Shown: positions 42,162 to 51,480, counted from the first letter of the stretch. The stretch is 64,000 bases of DNA from Rhodospirillum rubrum ATCC 11170 (GCF_000013085.1 NC_007643.1:3543501-3607500); one strand, 5' to 3'. Notes: generated by a model from the letters alone, not told the origin. Translations and numbers: made by a program.

Positions 42162-44408
42162 TTAGGTGATCGTCTGGCGGGCCCACCAGTCGACGATGTC
42201 GTTGCGGGTGGAGATGTAGCCGATATCGCTGATCTGGACGCCTTTCTTGTGGCCATGCATCGGGAAGCCGCCGACCGGCGGGCAGAGTTTCAGGTCGGTT
42301 TTCCGGCGCAGCACCTTTTTGCGCTGGGCGAGGCTGCCGATGGCCATCGAGCGGCCGATGATTTCGCGGATGCCGGGCATGGCGACGGGATCAAGGAAGG
42401 GGTTGGCTTTGCGCCAAGCCACCTCCCAGCCCGACAGGCCGTCTTCGTGGCATTCGGCCGCCGCCATCGTGGCATTGGCGTTGACATCGGACACGATCAG
42501 CCGGCCACCCTCGTTCAGCTGCATCATCACGTCGATGGGCAGGCCGTTGAGCAGGCCGCCATCCACGTAAAGCTCGTTGTCGATGACCACCGGCGGAAAC
42601 AGCCCGGGCGGCGAATTGCTGGCCAGCACCGCCTGCCACACCGGTCCGTCGCGATGGACCTTGGTTTCGGCGGTGGTGAGATTGCACGACACCGAAAAAA
42701 AGGTGCGGTCCAGGTCGCGGATCAGCAAGTCGGAGAACAACTCGCGCAGGCCCTGGGTGAAGCGCCGCCCCGAGGTCAGCGCCACCATCGGCAAGGTGAT
42801 CTGCTCGCTGCGCTTGACCATGGCCATGATCGCGTCGGTGATTCGGTCAAGCCCCATCCCCTTGGCATAAAGGGCGGCGACCAGGGCGCCGATGCTGGTG
42901 CCGCCGACCACATCGACCGGCACCCCCGCCTCTTCCAGGGCGCGCAACACGCCGATATGGGCAAAGCCGCGCGCCCCGCCGCCGCTTAGCACCACGCCCA
43001 CCGCCCGCCCGGTCAGGAAGCGGGCCATGCGATGCCAGTCGCGGGGATCGCCCTCGGTCATCGGCTGGAAGGACTCGACGCCCAGGGCGCCCAGCCAGCC
43101 CTCGGCCCCGGGCCAACCGCGCTGACCGGGGGGGCGGAGCAGGGCAAGGGTCACCTCGCGCTCGGCGCCCTCGGAAAAGGGGGCGAGCAGGGCCTTGATC
43201 GGTTCCGGAGACCCCGAGCGGTTGGTGGCGACAACGACGATGCGGTCGGCCTGGGCGACGCAAAGCCGCGTCCACGACTCCGTGGGCGCTCCGGCCACAT
43301 AGACCACGCAGGAATGCTGGCGTTCCTGATCGCTGATCCAGTCGAGCAGGCCGACGGCGGGAATGACCTGGGGATAATCGCGCACCGCCGGACCGAAGCC
43401 GGCGGCGATCACGTCGTCGCGGGTCATGATGCGCAGGCTGCCCCGGCGCTCAAGCGCCGTGCCAAGGGCGCGGGCGGCGAAGGCGAGATCGACCGAGCCA
43501 TCGGCGGCGACCAGGGCCAGCGAGGGCAGCGTTCCCCCCGATTGCCGACGCCCACGGGCCGCCTTGCCGAAGTTTTGCTCCGCCACCCCAAGGGTGCAGC
43601 GCAGGATATCTTCGGGAAAGCGGTGAAGGGCGTTAAGGAAGGCCGCCTCGGGCACCTTGGCCAAAACGGTGTCGCGGGTCGCCACCACCTCCTCGGCCTG
43701 GGGTTCGGCCAGAATGGTCGCCCGTTCCCCCAGGCTTTGACCGGGTCCGAATTCCTGGGTGCGGTTCTTCAATCCCCTGCCCCGCGCATCCCCCCCATCA
43801 TAGCGCGGGTCGTTGCGCTGGGTGCGCAGGCGGCCGCTGACGACGATGACCATCGCCGAAAGCCGCTCGCCGGCGCTGACCAGACGTTCGCCGGCCCGCA
43901 GGTGGACGATTTCGGCGCTTTCGGCCAACAGCACGCGCAGCGGCGTGGGCAGGCCGCGATAGACGATGCTGTCGCCAAAGGCGATCAGCAGCGACAGGCG
44001 GGCCATGGCGCGCTCGACATCCGCCGCCAGCCCGGCCCCGTCGGCGGGCCAGAGCGCGGCGAGGATCGCGGCGTCGGCCAAGGACAGGAAGCGCAAACGG
44101 CAGCCCGCCCCCGGCCGGGCCTCGCAGGGATAGCGGTGGGGGGGATCGCCCTGAAGCGCCCCGACCATCGAGCCGGCGGGGATGTCGCCCGCGCCCGCGC
44201 CCGCGCCCTCGCCGGCGCCCTCGCCGATCAGCAGGGCGCCGGCCTCGATCAACCACAGCCCTTCGATCAGATCACCGCGGCGGAACAACGGCTGGTCGCC
44301 GGCCGCGGGCGTCTGCAGGGGCGCCAGATCGCCCAGACGGGCGAGAAAGGCCGGCGAGCGCGGGCGCAAAGTCGGCCACAGCGCGCCCGGAAAAGGGGAA
44401 ACACCCAT
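42162..44408 (-). CDS. Patatin-like phospholipase with cyclic-nucleotide-binding-like domains (NTE family)
   Basis: This 748-residue protein has two cNMP-binding-like beta domains in the first 300 residues (AGDQPLFRRGDLIEGLWLIEAGALLIG; GERLVSAGERLSAMVIVVSGRLRTQ then FGPGQSLGERA), a linker domain, and a patatin catalytic domain from about residue 465. The oxyanion loop is GVVLSGGGARGFAHIGVL, the nucleophile Ser is in GGTSIGAL, and the catalytic Asp in YVDGGLLNG. It should hydrolyse phospholipid or another acyl ester at the inner membrane. The first cNMP domain contains a low-complexity GEGAGEGAGAGAGD insert encoded by repeated hexamers. It is the last gene of the minus-strand operon and converges on the NRPS gene. 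Confidence 0.92.
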   Translation of the reverse strand: MGVSPFPGALWPTLRPRSPAFLARLGDLAPLQTPAAGDQPLFRRGDLIEGLWLIEAGALLIGEGAGEGAGAGAGDIPAGSMVGALQGDPPHRYPCEARPGAGCRLRFLSLADAAILAALWPADGAGLAADVERAMARLSLLIAFGDSIVYRGLPTPLRVLLAESAEIVHLRAGERLVSAGERLSAMVIVVSGRLRTQRNDPRYDGGDARGRGLKNRTQEFGPGQSLGERATILAEPQAEEVVATRDTVLAKVPEAAFLNALHRFPEDILRCTLGVAEQNFGKAARGRRQSGGTLPSLALVAADGSVDLAFAARALGTALERRGSLRIMTRDDVIAAGFGPAVRDYPQVIPAVGLLDWISDQERQHSCVVYVAGAPTESWTRLCVAQADRIVVVATNRSGSPEPIKALLAPFSEGAEREVTLALLRPPGQRGWPGAEGWLGALGVESFQPMTEGDPRDWHRMARFLTGRAVGVVLSGGGARGFAHIGVLRALEEAGVPVDVVGGTSIGALVAALYAKGMGLDRITDAIMAMVKRSEQITLPMVALTSGRRFTQGLRELFSDLLIRDLDRTFFSVSCNLTTAETKVHRDGPVWQAVLASNSPPGLFPPVVIDNELYVDGGLLNGLPIDVMMQLNEGGRLIVSDVNANATMAAAECHEDGLSGWEVAWRKANPFLDPVAMPGIREIIGRSMAIGSLAQRKKVLRRKTDLKLCPPVGGFPMHGHKKGVQISDIGYISTRNDIVDWWARQTIT
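44188..44225 (+). repeat. GC hexamer microsatellite inside the patatin gene
   Basis: Imperfect tandem repeats of GCCCGC/GCCCTC on the plus strand encode the Gly-Ala/Glu repeat in the first cyclic-nucleotide-binding-like domain. Hexamer steps keep the frame, so length changes would alter only a surface loop. Confidence 0.6.
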
Positions 44409-44421
44409 AATTCCACTCCTC

Positions 44422-45204
44422 TCAGTCGTCTTTCACGCTGAGGAAACGCCGTTCCGAGCCTTCCAGAACGACGCAGGTAAGCATCCCCCTCGTCCAGGCG
44501 CCGGTATCGATGCCAAGACGGTGGGGCCGGATCACCGGCTCCCGCGACGGGGTGTGGCCGTGGACCACCATGTGGGGGAAGGTCCCCTCGAAGGTTAAAA
44601 ACGGTTTGCGGATCCACAACAGATCATCGGCATCCTGATCCTTGAGGGCGCGCCCGGGGCGCAGGCCGGCATGGACGAAACAGTAATCGCCTTCGACATG
44701 CGACAGGGCGAGGCCTTCCAGAAACCGCCGGTGGTGGGCGGGAAGAACCCGGTTCAGGGCCTCGCCGGCGCGGCGCAGATCGCCGCCCTTGGTCGAGGCC
44801 AGGGTGATGCCATAGCTGGCCAAAGCCGCCGCCCCCCCCGAGGCGATCCAGCGCTTGCCGCCTTCGGGCTCGGCCAGGAAGGCCATCATCATCGCCTCGT
44901 GATTGCCCTTCAGGCAGACCACCTGGAGATCGGGGGGGGCCCAGCCCGCCAGCAGGTCGAGAACATCGGCGCTTCCCGGACCGCGATCGACATAATCGCC
45001 AAGGAACACCACCACCCGCCGCTCGGGGGCGCCGGCGCGCCCGTCTTCCAGGATGCGCGCCATCAGCCGTTCAAGCAGATCGTCGCGGCCATGGATATCG
45101 CCCACCGCGTAAAGCCGGGTCGAGGGCGGCGTCCGCCAGCGCTTGGCCGAGACGCCGCCGAACCAGCCGCGCAGCAGGGCAAGCAGTCCGCCTTCGTTGC
45201 TCAT
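44422..45204 (-). CDS. Metallophosphoesterase, serine/threonine phosphatase-like
   Basis: This 260-residue calcineurin-like phosphoesterase has the complete metal-site set: YAVGDIHGRDDLLERL, VFLGDYVDRGPGSADVL, CLKGNHEAMMMAFL, then HAGLRPG and VVHGHTPS. This is the PPP-type protein phosphatase or Ap4A-hydrolase-like group, so it could act on phosphoproteins or nucleotides. The ATG at 45204 overlaps the stop of the FAD oxidase gene (ATGA). Its presence in this operon suggests counter-regulation of the tyrosine kinase or PrsK, but that is inference. Confidence 0.9.
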   Translation of the reverse strand: MSNEGGLLALLRGWFGGVSAKRWRTPPSTRLYAVGDIHGRDDLLERLMARILEDGRAGAPERRVVVFLGDYVDRGPGSADVLDLLAGWAPPDLQVVCLKGNHEAMMMAFLAEPEGGKRWIASGGAAALASYGITLASTKGGDLRRAGEALNRVLPAHHRRFLEGLALSHVEGDYCFVHAGLRPGRALKDQDADDLLWIRKPFLTFEGTFPHMVVHGHTPSREPVIRPHRLGIDTGAWTRGMLTCVVLEGSERRFLSVKDD

Positions 45205-46799
45205 GGCGGGCAATAGCGGCCCGGCGCCACCACCCCCGCCGGATCCAGGGCCTGCTTGAGGCGCGACACCGTGGCCCAGAAGGGATCGGCCGGATCGACG
45301 ACCAGATCCATCGAATCGATATCGACCCGATAGGGGGTGAAGCCGTTTTCCACATAACCCTGGTTGAGCGCCCGCAGGCAGCGATGGGCGGCGGCCAAGT
45401 TCTCGGGGTCGTCGCGGCGAAAATCGATGCTGACCACGCCTTCCAGGGTGCGGTCGTTCATCAGATTAAGGGTGATCGCCGCTTCGAAGCCGTGGGCGCG
45501 GCAAAGCTCATAGGTCAGGTCGACGGCCTCGCGCACCGCCGCGCCGTCCAAGGGCACCACGGGGGCGGCGAAGACGATGCCGCCCGGCCCGCGATCGGGA
45601 TCGGCGGCCGCCTCGGATTGATCGGCATGGGGCCAATAGGTGCTGTGCAGCGCCGCGTTGGTCGGCCGGCCGCTGGTGAGGTCAAGCAAGGGATCGACGG
45701 CGCAGAGGAAACAATTGACGTCGCCCAGCCCCGGGATCCGGGCGCTGAGCGCCTTGGCGAAGCGGCGAAAGCCCGGCGACAGGAAGCGCACGGCGCCAAG
45801 GCCGCCCAAAGCCCGGGCGATGCGGCGGCGCGCTACCCGAACCTGGGCGGCCGGCCCCATCACCGAGCCGATGGCGCTCCAGCGGCCGGTCAGGAAGCGA
45901 TCGGTCAGCTTTTGGGCCTCGGCCCGCGTCGGATCGCGCCCGCGCGCCGCCATCTCGGCATGGACCAGCGGCGTCAGGGTGATTTCGCTGCGCCGACGGT
46001 TGCCGACATGAACGACGCTGCTCAGGGTTCCCTCGCGGCGCAGGGCCCGCAGGGCGTCGAAGAACGCGGGAAGCCGCGCCTCGTCCTTCACCGAGACCAT
46101 GAAGGTCATCTGGCGCTCGGGCCTTGGCAACAGCGCCACCGCTCCGCCAACGACGATGCCCAGGTTGGATTGAACGAACAGCCCGCTCAGATCGGGCCCG
46201 GGGGCGAAGCGGCTGAGCCCGCCCAGGCGGCTGGTCGGATAATGGGCGAAGCCGGTGCGCAGCAAGCTGCCATCGGCCAGGACCACCTCGAGCGACTGCA
46301 CCAATTCGGCGCGCAGCGAATTATAGGCCACCCCGCGTTCCAGGGTATTGCCAAGCACGCTGGTCTCGCGCCCCGATCCGGTCACATCAAGGAAGAAGGC
46401 CGAGCCCCGCGCCGCCAGAGCGTCGGCCAGGGCGGCCTGCGTCACCCCGGGTTCGATGACGGCGATGCCGAACCGTTCATCGATGGCATTGATGCGGTCG
46501 AGCCCGCCCAGATCGAGGATCACGCAATCCTCGCAGCCGGGCAGCCGCGAGCCCAGGCCCCAGTTGCGCCCCTTGCTGATCGGATAGAGCGTCACCGCGC
46601 AGGTGGTGGCAAGGCGGGCGAGGGCCTGAACCTCGCCGGTGTTTGTCGGCCGCACGAGCAGCGGCACCCGCCGGCGATGGCCGCTGGTCGAGGAAAGAAA
46701 AGGGGTCACCGCCTCGCCGAAAAGAATGGCGGCCGGGGGAAGAAGGGCGCGCGCGCCCTCAAGGAAGGCGTGAAGGGTCAAGACCCGATCCTCCAGCAT
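45201..46799 (-). CDS. FAD-linked oxidase, 4-cresol dehydrogenase/vanillyl-alcohol oxidase-like
   Basis: This 532-residue protein has a PCMH-type FAD-binding domain: LLVRPTNTGEVQALARLA, LYPISKGRNWGLGSRLPG (the FAD pyrophosphate loop), VILDLGGLDRINAID and VTGSGRETSVLGNTLERG. A C-terminal oxidase cap domain follows, ending DPAGVVAPGRYCPP. The group oxidises phenolic or alcohol substrates. The start at ATG 46799 lies just after the FemAB stop (46810); a longer frame to 46859 would overlap that gene by 50 bases. An FAD oxidase of this type is not a standard part of exosortase A loci, so it is a candidate tailoring enzyme for the glycan or the N-acyl product. Confidence 0.85.
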   Translation of the reverse strand: MLEDRVLTLHAFLEGARALLPPAAILFGEAVTPFLSSTSGHRRRVPLLVRPTNTGEVQALARLATTCAVTLYPISKGRNWGLGSRLPGCEDCVILDLGGLDRINAIDERFGIAVIEPGVTQAALADALAARGSAFFLDVTGSGRETSVLGNTLERGVAYNSLRAELVQSLEVVLADGSLLRTGFAHYPTSRLGGLSRFAPGPDLSGLFVQSNLGIVVGGAVALLPRPERQMTFMVSVKDEARLPAFFDALRALRREGTLSSVVHVGNRRRSEITLTPLVHAEMAARGRDPTRAEAQKLTDRFLTGRWSAIGSVMGPAAQVRVARRRIARALGGLGAVRFLSPGFRRFAKALSARIPGLGDVNCFLCAVDPLLDLTSGRPTNAALHSTYWPHADQSEAAADPDRGPGGIVFAAPVVPLDGAAVREAVDLTYELCRAHGFEAAITLNLMNDRTLEGVVSIDFRRDDPENLAAAHRCLRALNQGYVENGFTPYRVDIDSMDLVVDPADPFWATVSRLKQALDPAGVVAPGRYCPP

Positions 46800-46809
46800 A
46801 AAACGACGA

Positions 46810-47847
46810 TCAGCCGACTTGGCGGCTGATCCAAGGGCCAAGCGTATTGGCCACAGCAAGGGGCAGTCGCCGCCAAAGGGCGATCATCGCCCGATATTTC
46901 GGATTGGTCGGATTGACATCGGGCATCGGTCCGCCATCCTTGACCAGATACTCGTGGATCACCGGCCGGGGGGTGAACCCCCAGTTCTTCTTGAAAGCGA
47001 ATGGCCCGGTTCCCACCTTGCTGCGCCCGAAATCGAACACGCCCAGTCCGCGCGCCCGCGCCGCGCACATCACGCCGTAATACATCAGATCGGCGGCGCC
47101 CTGTTTACGGGCCTCGGGGTCGGCTCCCGTATAATAGGGCATGATCTTATCGCGAAAGGTAAAGTTCAAAACCGAAGAGAGCGGCCGCTGATCGCCATAA
47201 ACCGTATAAATCGTGGTGGTATCAACGCCGAAGACATCGCGTAGCAGGGTTATATAGGGCTTCGAGAACACCGGCGTTCCCAAATTGCGCATGCTCAGCG
47301 CGTATAACTCATAAAAAGTCGAAGGATCGTCGTCAAAGCGCCCTTGCAGGCCGCTGTCGATCGCCTTGCGCACCACGGCGCGTTGCTTGCGGGGAATCGC
47401 CGTCAGACAGGCCTCGTCGCTGGCGGCGATCGGCCGCTCGAAAGCGGCGTAAAGGCCTTCTTTGCATTGCCAGCCCGAGCCTTCGCCATGGGGAACGGCG
47501 GGATCGCGGATTTCGATATAGCGCGCCGGCCCGGCCATGAGCAGATCGACCGCCGCCCGTTCCAGGGCTTCGGCCGCCGCCGCTTCGACCACCGCCGCCC
47601 CGCCGCCGACGCACCAGGCGGTCGAGACCAGCCGATTGCCAAACAGCGGGCTGCGCACATAGGTCAAAGGCAGGACGCCGACGATCGCCCCATCCTGTTC
47701 GGCATACAAAAAGTGGTTGGTCTGACCAAAGGCCTGATCGATCACCCGCTGCCAGCCGGCGCGGTGAAAGAAGGTTCCCTGCGGGCAGCTTTCGACAAAG
47801 AGGTCCCAGGCGGCGGAGGCCGCGGGGGTCAGTTGGCGAATGATCAT
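46810..47847 (-). CDS. FemAB family protein, PEP-CTERM/exosortase-associated
   Basis: The 345-residue protein belongs to the GNAT-related FemAB fold that adds amino acids or acyl groups to lipid or sugar acceptors. PQGTFFHRAGWQRVIDQAFGQTNHFLYAEQDGAIVGVLPL opens the protein and TPVFSKPYITLLRDVFG is in the middle. VFDFGRSKVGTGPFAFKKNWGFTP near residue 285 is a highly characteristic segment of the exosortase-associated subfamily. It overlaps the deacetylase gene by ATGA. In other loci it sits between the deacetylase and asparagine synthase-like genes. Confidence 0.92.
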   Translation of the reverse strand: MIIRQLTPAASAAWDLFVESCPQGTFFHRAGWQRVIDQAFGQTNHFLYAEQDGAIVGVLPLTYVRSPLFGNRLVSTAWCVGGGAAVVEAAAAEALERAAVDLLMAGPARYIEIRDPAVPHGEGSGWQCKEGLYAAFERPIAASDEACLTAIPRKQRAVVRKAIDSGLQGRFDDDPSTFYELYALSMRNLGTPVFSKPYITLLRDVFGVDTTTIYTVYGDQRPLSSVLNFTFRDKIMPYYTGADPEARKQGAADLMYYGVMCAARARGLGVFDFGRSKVGTGPFAFKKNWGFTPRPVIHEYLVKDGGPMPDVNPTNPKYRAMIALWRRLPLAVANTLGPWISRQVG

Positions 47848-48761
47848 GACACGGCGCGATCGGCCGAAGGGCGGCGCGGCGCCGGGGGATCGCCTTGGGG
47901 CGCCACGCCGAACACCCGGTCAAGGCGGTCCCAGGCGAAAGCGCCCAGCAGACGATCGAGCTTGCCGGCCATCCGATCGAGATTGACGTAATGGCGGAAG
48001 CGCGACTTCAGCGGCAATCCATCGAAGCGCGGCTGGTCGGGGTCGATCTCCCAGGGGTGGAAATAGAAGATTCCCGGCTGGGATTCGCTCGCCTGAATGC
48101 GCGACAGGGCGGCGCGGAACAGGGCCAGCGGCAACAGCCGGAAATAACCGCCGCCGCCGCAGGGCAGATTGCGCCCGGCCAGCCGCAGGGTCGTCATCGG
48201 ATATTCGATGAAGGCGCGGCCGGGCAGGGGGTGGAAGGCGAAGCGCGGCGCGTCGGGCATCCCATAAAGATCATGGTGGACCGGGAAGATGCTCGAGCTA
48301 TAGGCGTAGCCTTCCTCCTCGAGGATCCCCAGCGCCCATAGGGTCGAGGGACAGACCGAAAAGGTCGCCGCCCGATAGCCGCGCACCGCGACGCCGCCGA
48401 TATCCTCAAGCAGGGCCTTGGTCTGGCGCACATCGGCGCGGAACTGCTCGGGCGTCTGGCTGGTCACCAGATGGTGGGCCCAGCCGTGGGAGGCCAGTTC
48501 GTGCCCCTCGGCGACGATGCGGCGGATCAGCCCCGGATGGCGCTCGGCGATCCAGCCCAGGGTGAAGAAGGTGGCCGTCACCCCGTGACGGGCGAAAAGA
48601 TCAAGGACGCGCCCGGTATTGGCCTCCACCCGGCTTTCCAGACCATCCCACTGATCGCGCGATACCCGCCCAGCCAGGGCCTGGACCTGGAAATGCTCTT
48701 CGACATCGACGCTCATGGCATTGACGATGCGTCCGTCGCGGCGCAGGGGCGGGGCGACCAC
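47844..48761 (-). CDS. Polysaccharide deacetylase, PEP-CTERM locus subfamily
   Basis: This 305-residue NodB-type deacetylase has the catalytic Asp-Glu in NAMSVDVEEHFQVQAL, ATFFTLGWIAERHPGLIRRI, the metal-binding His pair in GHELASHGWAHHLV and RGYRAATFSV, with FYFHPWEIDPDQPRF near the end. It probably N-deacetylates the exported glycan in the periplasm. The start is unclear: GTG at 48761 has no ribosome-binding site. An ATG at 48810 overlapping the upstream TGA as TGATG does have one (GGAAAGG), but is out of frame by one base across a run of nine C. Family members normally begin near the NAMSVDVEEHF segment. Confidence 0.88.
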   Translation of the reverse strand: MVAPPLRRDGRIVNAMSVDVEEHFQVQALAGRVSRDQWDGLESRVEANTGRVLDLFARHGVTATFFTLGWIAERHPGLIRRIVAEGHELASHGWAHHLVTSQTPEQFRADVRQTKALLEDIGGVAVRGYRAATFSVCPSTLWALGILEEEGYAYSSSIFPVHHDLYGMPDAPRFAFHPLPGRAFIEYPMTTLRLAGRNLPCGGGGYFRLLPLALFRAALSRIQASESQPGIFYFHPWEIDPDQPRFDGLPLKSRFRHYVNLDRMAGKLDRLLGAFAWDRLDRVFGVAPQGDPPAPRRPSADRAVS

Positions 48762-48785
48762 CGGCTCGAACGCCGGGGACGGCGC

Positions 48786-48794
48786 GGGGGGGGG
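48786..48794 (-). repeat. C9 homopolymer at the deacetylase start
   Basis: Nine consecutive G on the plus strand (C on the coding strand) lie between the TGATG-coupled ATG at 48810 and the deacetylase frame. Losing one C would place that ATG in frame with the enzyme; at the observed length it opens only a 69-codon shadow frame. Confidence 0.75.
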
Positions 48795-48809
48795 AGACTA
48801 GAACATCCA

Positions 48810-49835
48810 TCAGGGCCGGCCTTTCCAGACAGCGTTCAGTTCAGAGACGAAATCGGAAAAATTGAGCAAGCCCCGCCGCACCACCAGATCGACCTTGCGC
48901 AGGCGTTCCTCGATGCCCAGCACCCGCTCCTCAAGATCGGCCAGCGATCCGGCGTCGATGAAGCGGCCGTCCAGCCGGGCGCCGGCCCGGGTCTCCCCGG
49001 CCACCCCGATCACCTCGCCGGCCTCGGCCTCCAGTTCGGCGGCGACCTCTTCCACATCCTGGGCGCGCAGGTCGTGGCGTTCCTGAAGGAAGCCGGCAAG
49101 CAGCAGCCGCGAACACAAAATATTGATCCGCCGCGGCAAACCGCCGCTGTGGCGATAGACCGCCGGAAACACCGCCTCCTCGAACGACGGATCGCCCCGC
49201 CATCCCGCCTGGGTCAGGCGATAGCGCATGTAGTGGCCGACCTCCTCGGGCTCGATCGGCCCCAGATGACACGAGGCGACGATGCGCTGGCGCAATTGAT
49301 CGAGGCTGGGACCGGCCAGGGTGTTGCGGAACTGCGGCTGGCCGACCAGGATCGTCTGCAGGGCCGAATGGCCGTCGTCGATCCCCAAGTTGCCCAGCAT
49401 CCGCAGTTCTTCCAGGGCAGCGAAGCCCATGTTCTGAACCTCGTCGACGATCAGAACGCAGCGTTCGCCGGCGGCGCGGACCTGGGTGAGAAAAACTTCG
49501 ATCGCCTCCAGCCAAGCCCCCTTGCTCGGATGGGCGGGCTCGGCAAGGCCGAAGGCGCGGGCGACCACCCGGGCCGTGTCATCGGCGCTGAGCTGGGTGG
49601 TCGACAGCCGGGCGACGCGGATGCTCCGATCCGACAGCGATCGCAGCATATGCGACAGCAAAGTGGTCTTGCCCGCCCCGACATCGCCGGTGACCACGAC
49701 GAAGCCTTCCCCCTGGCTCAGGCCGAACATCAGATAGGATTTCGCCCGCGTATGCCCATTCGCCCCAAAAAAGAACGCGGGATCGGGCGTCAATTGGAAG
49801 GGATGGGCATGAAGACCGTAGAAATCCAGATACAT
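48810..49835 (-). CDS. Secretion-type ATPase, PEP-CTERM locus subfamily
   Basis: This 341-residue AAA ATPase resembles ExeA/GspA-like proteins. YLDFYGLHAHPFQLTPDPAFFFGANGHTRAKSYLMFGLSQGEGFVVVTGDVGAGKTTLL covers the family start and the Walker A (GDVGAGKTT near residue 50). CVLIVDEVQNMG is Walker B, and RQRIVASCHLGPIEPEEVGHYMRYRL with GGLPRRINILCSRLL forms the lid region. It is a standard gene in exosortase A loci, usually beside the deacetylase, and is thought to energise an export or assembly step. Its stop overlaps a downstream ATG. Confidence 0.93.
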   Translation of the reverse strand: MYLDFYGLHAHPFQLTPDPAFFFGANGHTRAKSYLMFGLSQGEGFVVVTGDVGAGKTTLLSHMLRSLSDRSIRVARLSTTQLSADDTARVVARAFGLAEPAHPSKGAWLEAIEVFLTQVRAAGERCVLIVDEVQNMGFAALEELRMLGNLGIDDGHSALQTILVGQPQFRNTLAGPSLDQLRQRIVASCHLGPIEPEEVGHYMRYRLTQAGWRGDPSFEEAVFPAVYRHSGGLPRRINILCSRLLLAGFLQERHDLRAQDVEEVAAELEAEAGEVIGVAGETRAGARLDGRFIDAGSLADLEERVLGIEERLRKVDLVVRRGLLNFSDFVSELNAVWKGRP

Positions 49836-49848
49836 GGGGGAGCTTCTC

Positions 49849-51480
49849 TCAGAAAGAGGCTTTCAGGAAAAGCGACACGGCGTTTTCGGTGACCTCGCTG
49901 CCTCCGCTGCGTTCCAGGCGGCTGACTTCCACCCGTCCGCGCAAAGTGTCACTCAGCTTGTGGTCCATATTCACCGACATCATCAGGGTGTTCTTCGACG
50001 CCGAGGCGCTTGAGGCCGAAGAACTGCTTGACGTGGTTCCGCTGAACTCGCCATCCCGGGTCGAATAAGACACCCGCACGCCGGCGCCGGTCAGCGGCGA
50101 CAGGGTGCGGCGATAAGACCCGGAGACCTGAAGCGTATTGTCTTTCGGACGCAGCGACGACGATCCGTAATCGCGCTGGATATAGGACCCCTGCACTTCG
50201 AAGCTGTTGCGATCGAGAACGCCGTTCAATCCCACCCGCAGGGTTTCCGTCCGCGAGACGGCATCGACCAGGGTCGAATCGGTGCGATTGGGATCGGCCG
50301 GATTGCCCGCGCCATCGACCAGATCCAGGGTATCGCCATCGAAGCGCACGGCATCAAGCCGCGAGGCCAGATTTTGTTGCTGGTTCTGAACGTCGACACC
50401 ATAACTGGCCCGGAAGGTCAGGGCCTCGGACAGGCGATAGGTCAGATCGCCGCTCCACCAGGGTTCGTTGTAGCGCTGGCCATAGCGGACGGATAGATCC
50501 GTCCGCGGCCCCGGCGTCAGGTGCACGCCGGCGTTCCAGAAGGCCCCCGAGTATTGGTCGCTGTTCGATCGGCCATAAAGCGCGGTGGTCTCCTCGGAGT
50601 CCTCCGAGTCCCCGCCATCGGAAAACGAATCATAGCCGACGGTGGCGAGCAGCCCGACCATGCGGGTCAGACGGTACTCGCCCCGCCCCTCATAGGTTTG
50701 CGAGGTCGTCTCCTTCGATCCGCCGACCGAGCGGTCGTCTTCCACCCGCGCCGCCCACAAGGTGCGGTCGAAGAAGGTGCCATTGCCGACTTCGATCGAG
50801 GTCTGGTGCTGAACGCTGCCTTCGGGCGTCTCGCCGCTGTCACCCGACGACGGCGAAAGGTATTGCACCGTGTTGAGGCGATAGGACAGGGTGCTGACGA
50901 CCAAGTCATCCCAATGCTGGACATAATAAGGGCGCAGCGAGACGTTGAGCACCTGGGTCTGGCCGCCGCCGGGATTGGTGCGATTGGTGGCCGTCTGATC
51001 GCCGACCCCCGAGGTCTGCTGCTGACTGAGCGCGCCACGGGCATCGACGAAAAAATGCTCTTCGACCACCGTCGCCTGATTGACCCCCAAAAACGACTGC
51101 TGATAGCCGTTCAACTCGGAATGGTCGAGATACAGATCCTGGCTGATCGAATAGTTCGACGAGGCTTTCAAGCGCCGCGACAGCGACCGCAGGTCGATCG
51201 CCGCCGTCCCGGTGGAGATCAGATCGCCCTCCTTGCCCGATTCGGTCATATAGACGTTGTCGGTATAGGCTTCCTCGAGCGAGAGGCTCGGCGTGATATC
51301 GACCTCGGCGGCGGCCGGGGGAATGGCCCAGGCGCCCAGCCCCGACAGCAGCACCAAAGGCAGACCGGGGCGCGGTGACGCCTTGGCGCGGTGCCCGGCC
51401 CCGCCAACCGCCCCCCCTTGCCGGTCGCCGGCGGAGCGCGAGGCCCCGCCGCCGACCGCGTTCATCCGGTGTGTCGACAT
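49849..51480 (-). CDS. Outer membrane beta-barrel protein, PEP-CTERM system-associated
   Basis: The product has 543 residues from the ATG at 51480; an in-frame ATG at 51507 is possible. A signal peptide (PLVLLSGLGAWAIPPAAA) precedes VDITPSLSLEEAYTDNVYMTESGKEGDLIST, the opening typical of the locus-specific barrel family. Amphipathic strands alternate with Ser/Gly/Asp turns throughout, and the last residue is Phe (VSLFLKASF), the classical outer-membrane barrel C-terminus. It probably forms the outer membrane pore or a surface-assembly factor for the polymer. It lies 14 bases after the ATPase gene's start side, in one minus-strand operon. Confidence 0.87.
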   Translation of the reverse strand: MSTHRMNAVGGGASRSAGDRQGGAVGGAGHRAKASPRPGLPLVLLSGLGAWAIPPAAAEVDITPSLSLEEAYTDNVYMTESGKEGDLISTGTAAIDLRSLSRRLKASSNYSISQDLYLDHSELNGYQQSFLGVNQATVVEEHFFVDARGALSQQQTSGVGDQTATNRTNPGGGQTQVLNVSLRPYYVQHWDDLVVSTLSYRLNTVQYLSPSSGDSGETPEGSVQHQTSIEVGNGTFFDRTLWAARVEDDRSVGGSKETTSQTYEGRGEYRLTRMVGLLATVGYDSFSDGGDSEDSEETTALYGRSNSDQYSGAFWNAGVHLTPGPRTDLSVRYGQRYNEPWWSGDLTYRLSEALTFRASYGVDVQNQQQNLASRLDAVRFDGDTLDLVDGAGNPADPNRTDSTLVDAVSRTETLRVGLNGVLDRNSFEVQGSYIQRDYGSSSLRPKDNTLQVSGSYRRTLSPLTGAGVRVSYSTRDGEFSGTTSSSSSASSASASKNTLMMSVNMDHKLSDTLRGRVEVSRLERSGGSEVTENAVSLFLKASF

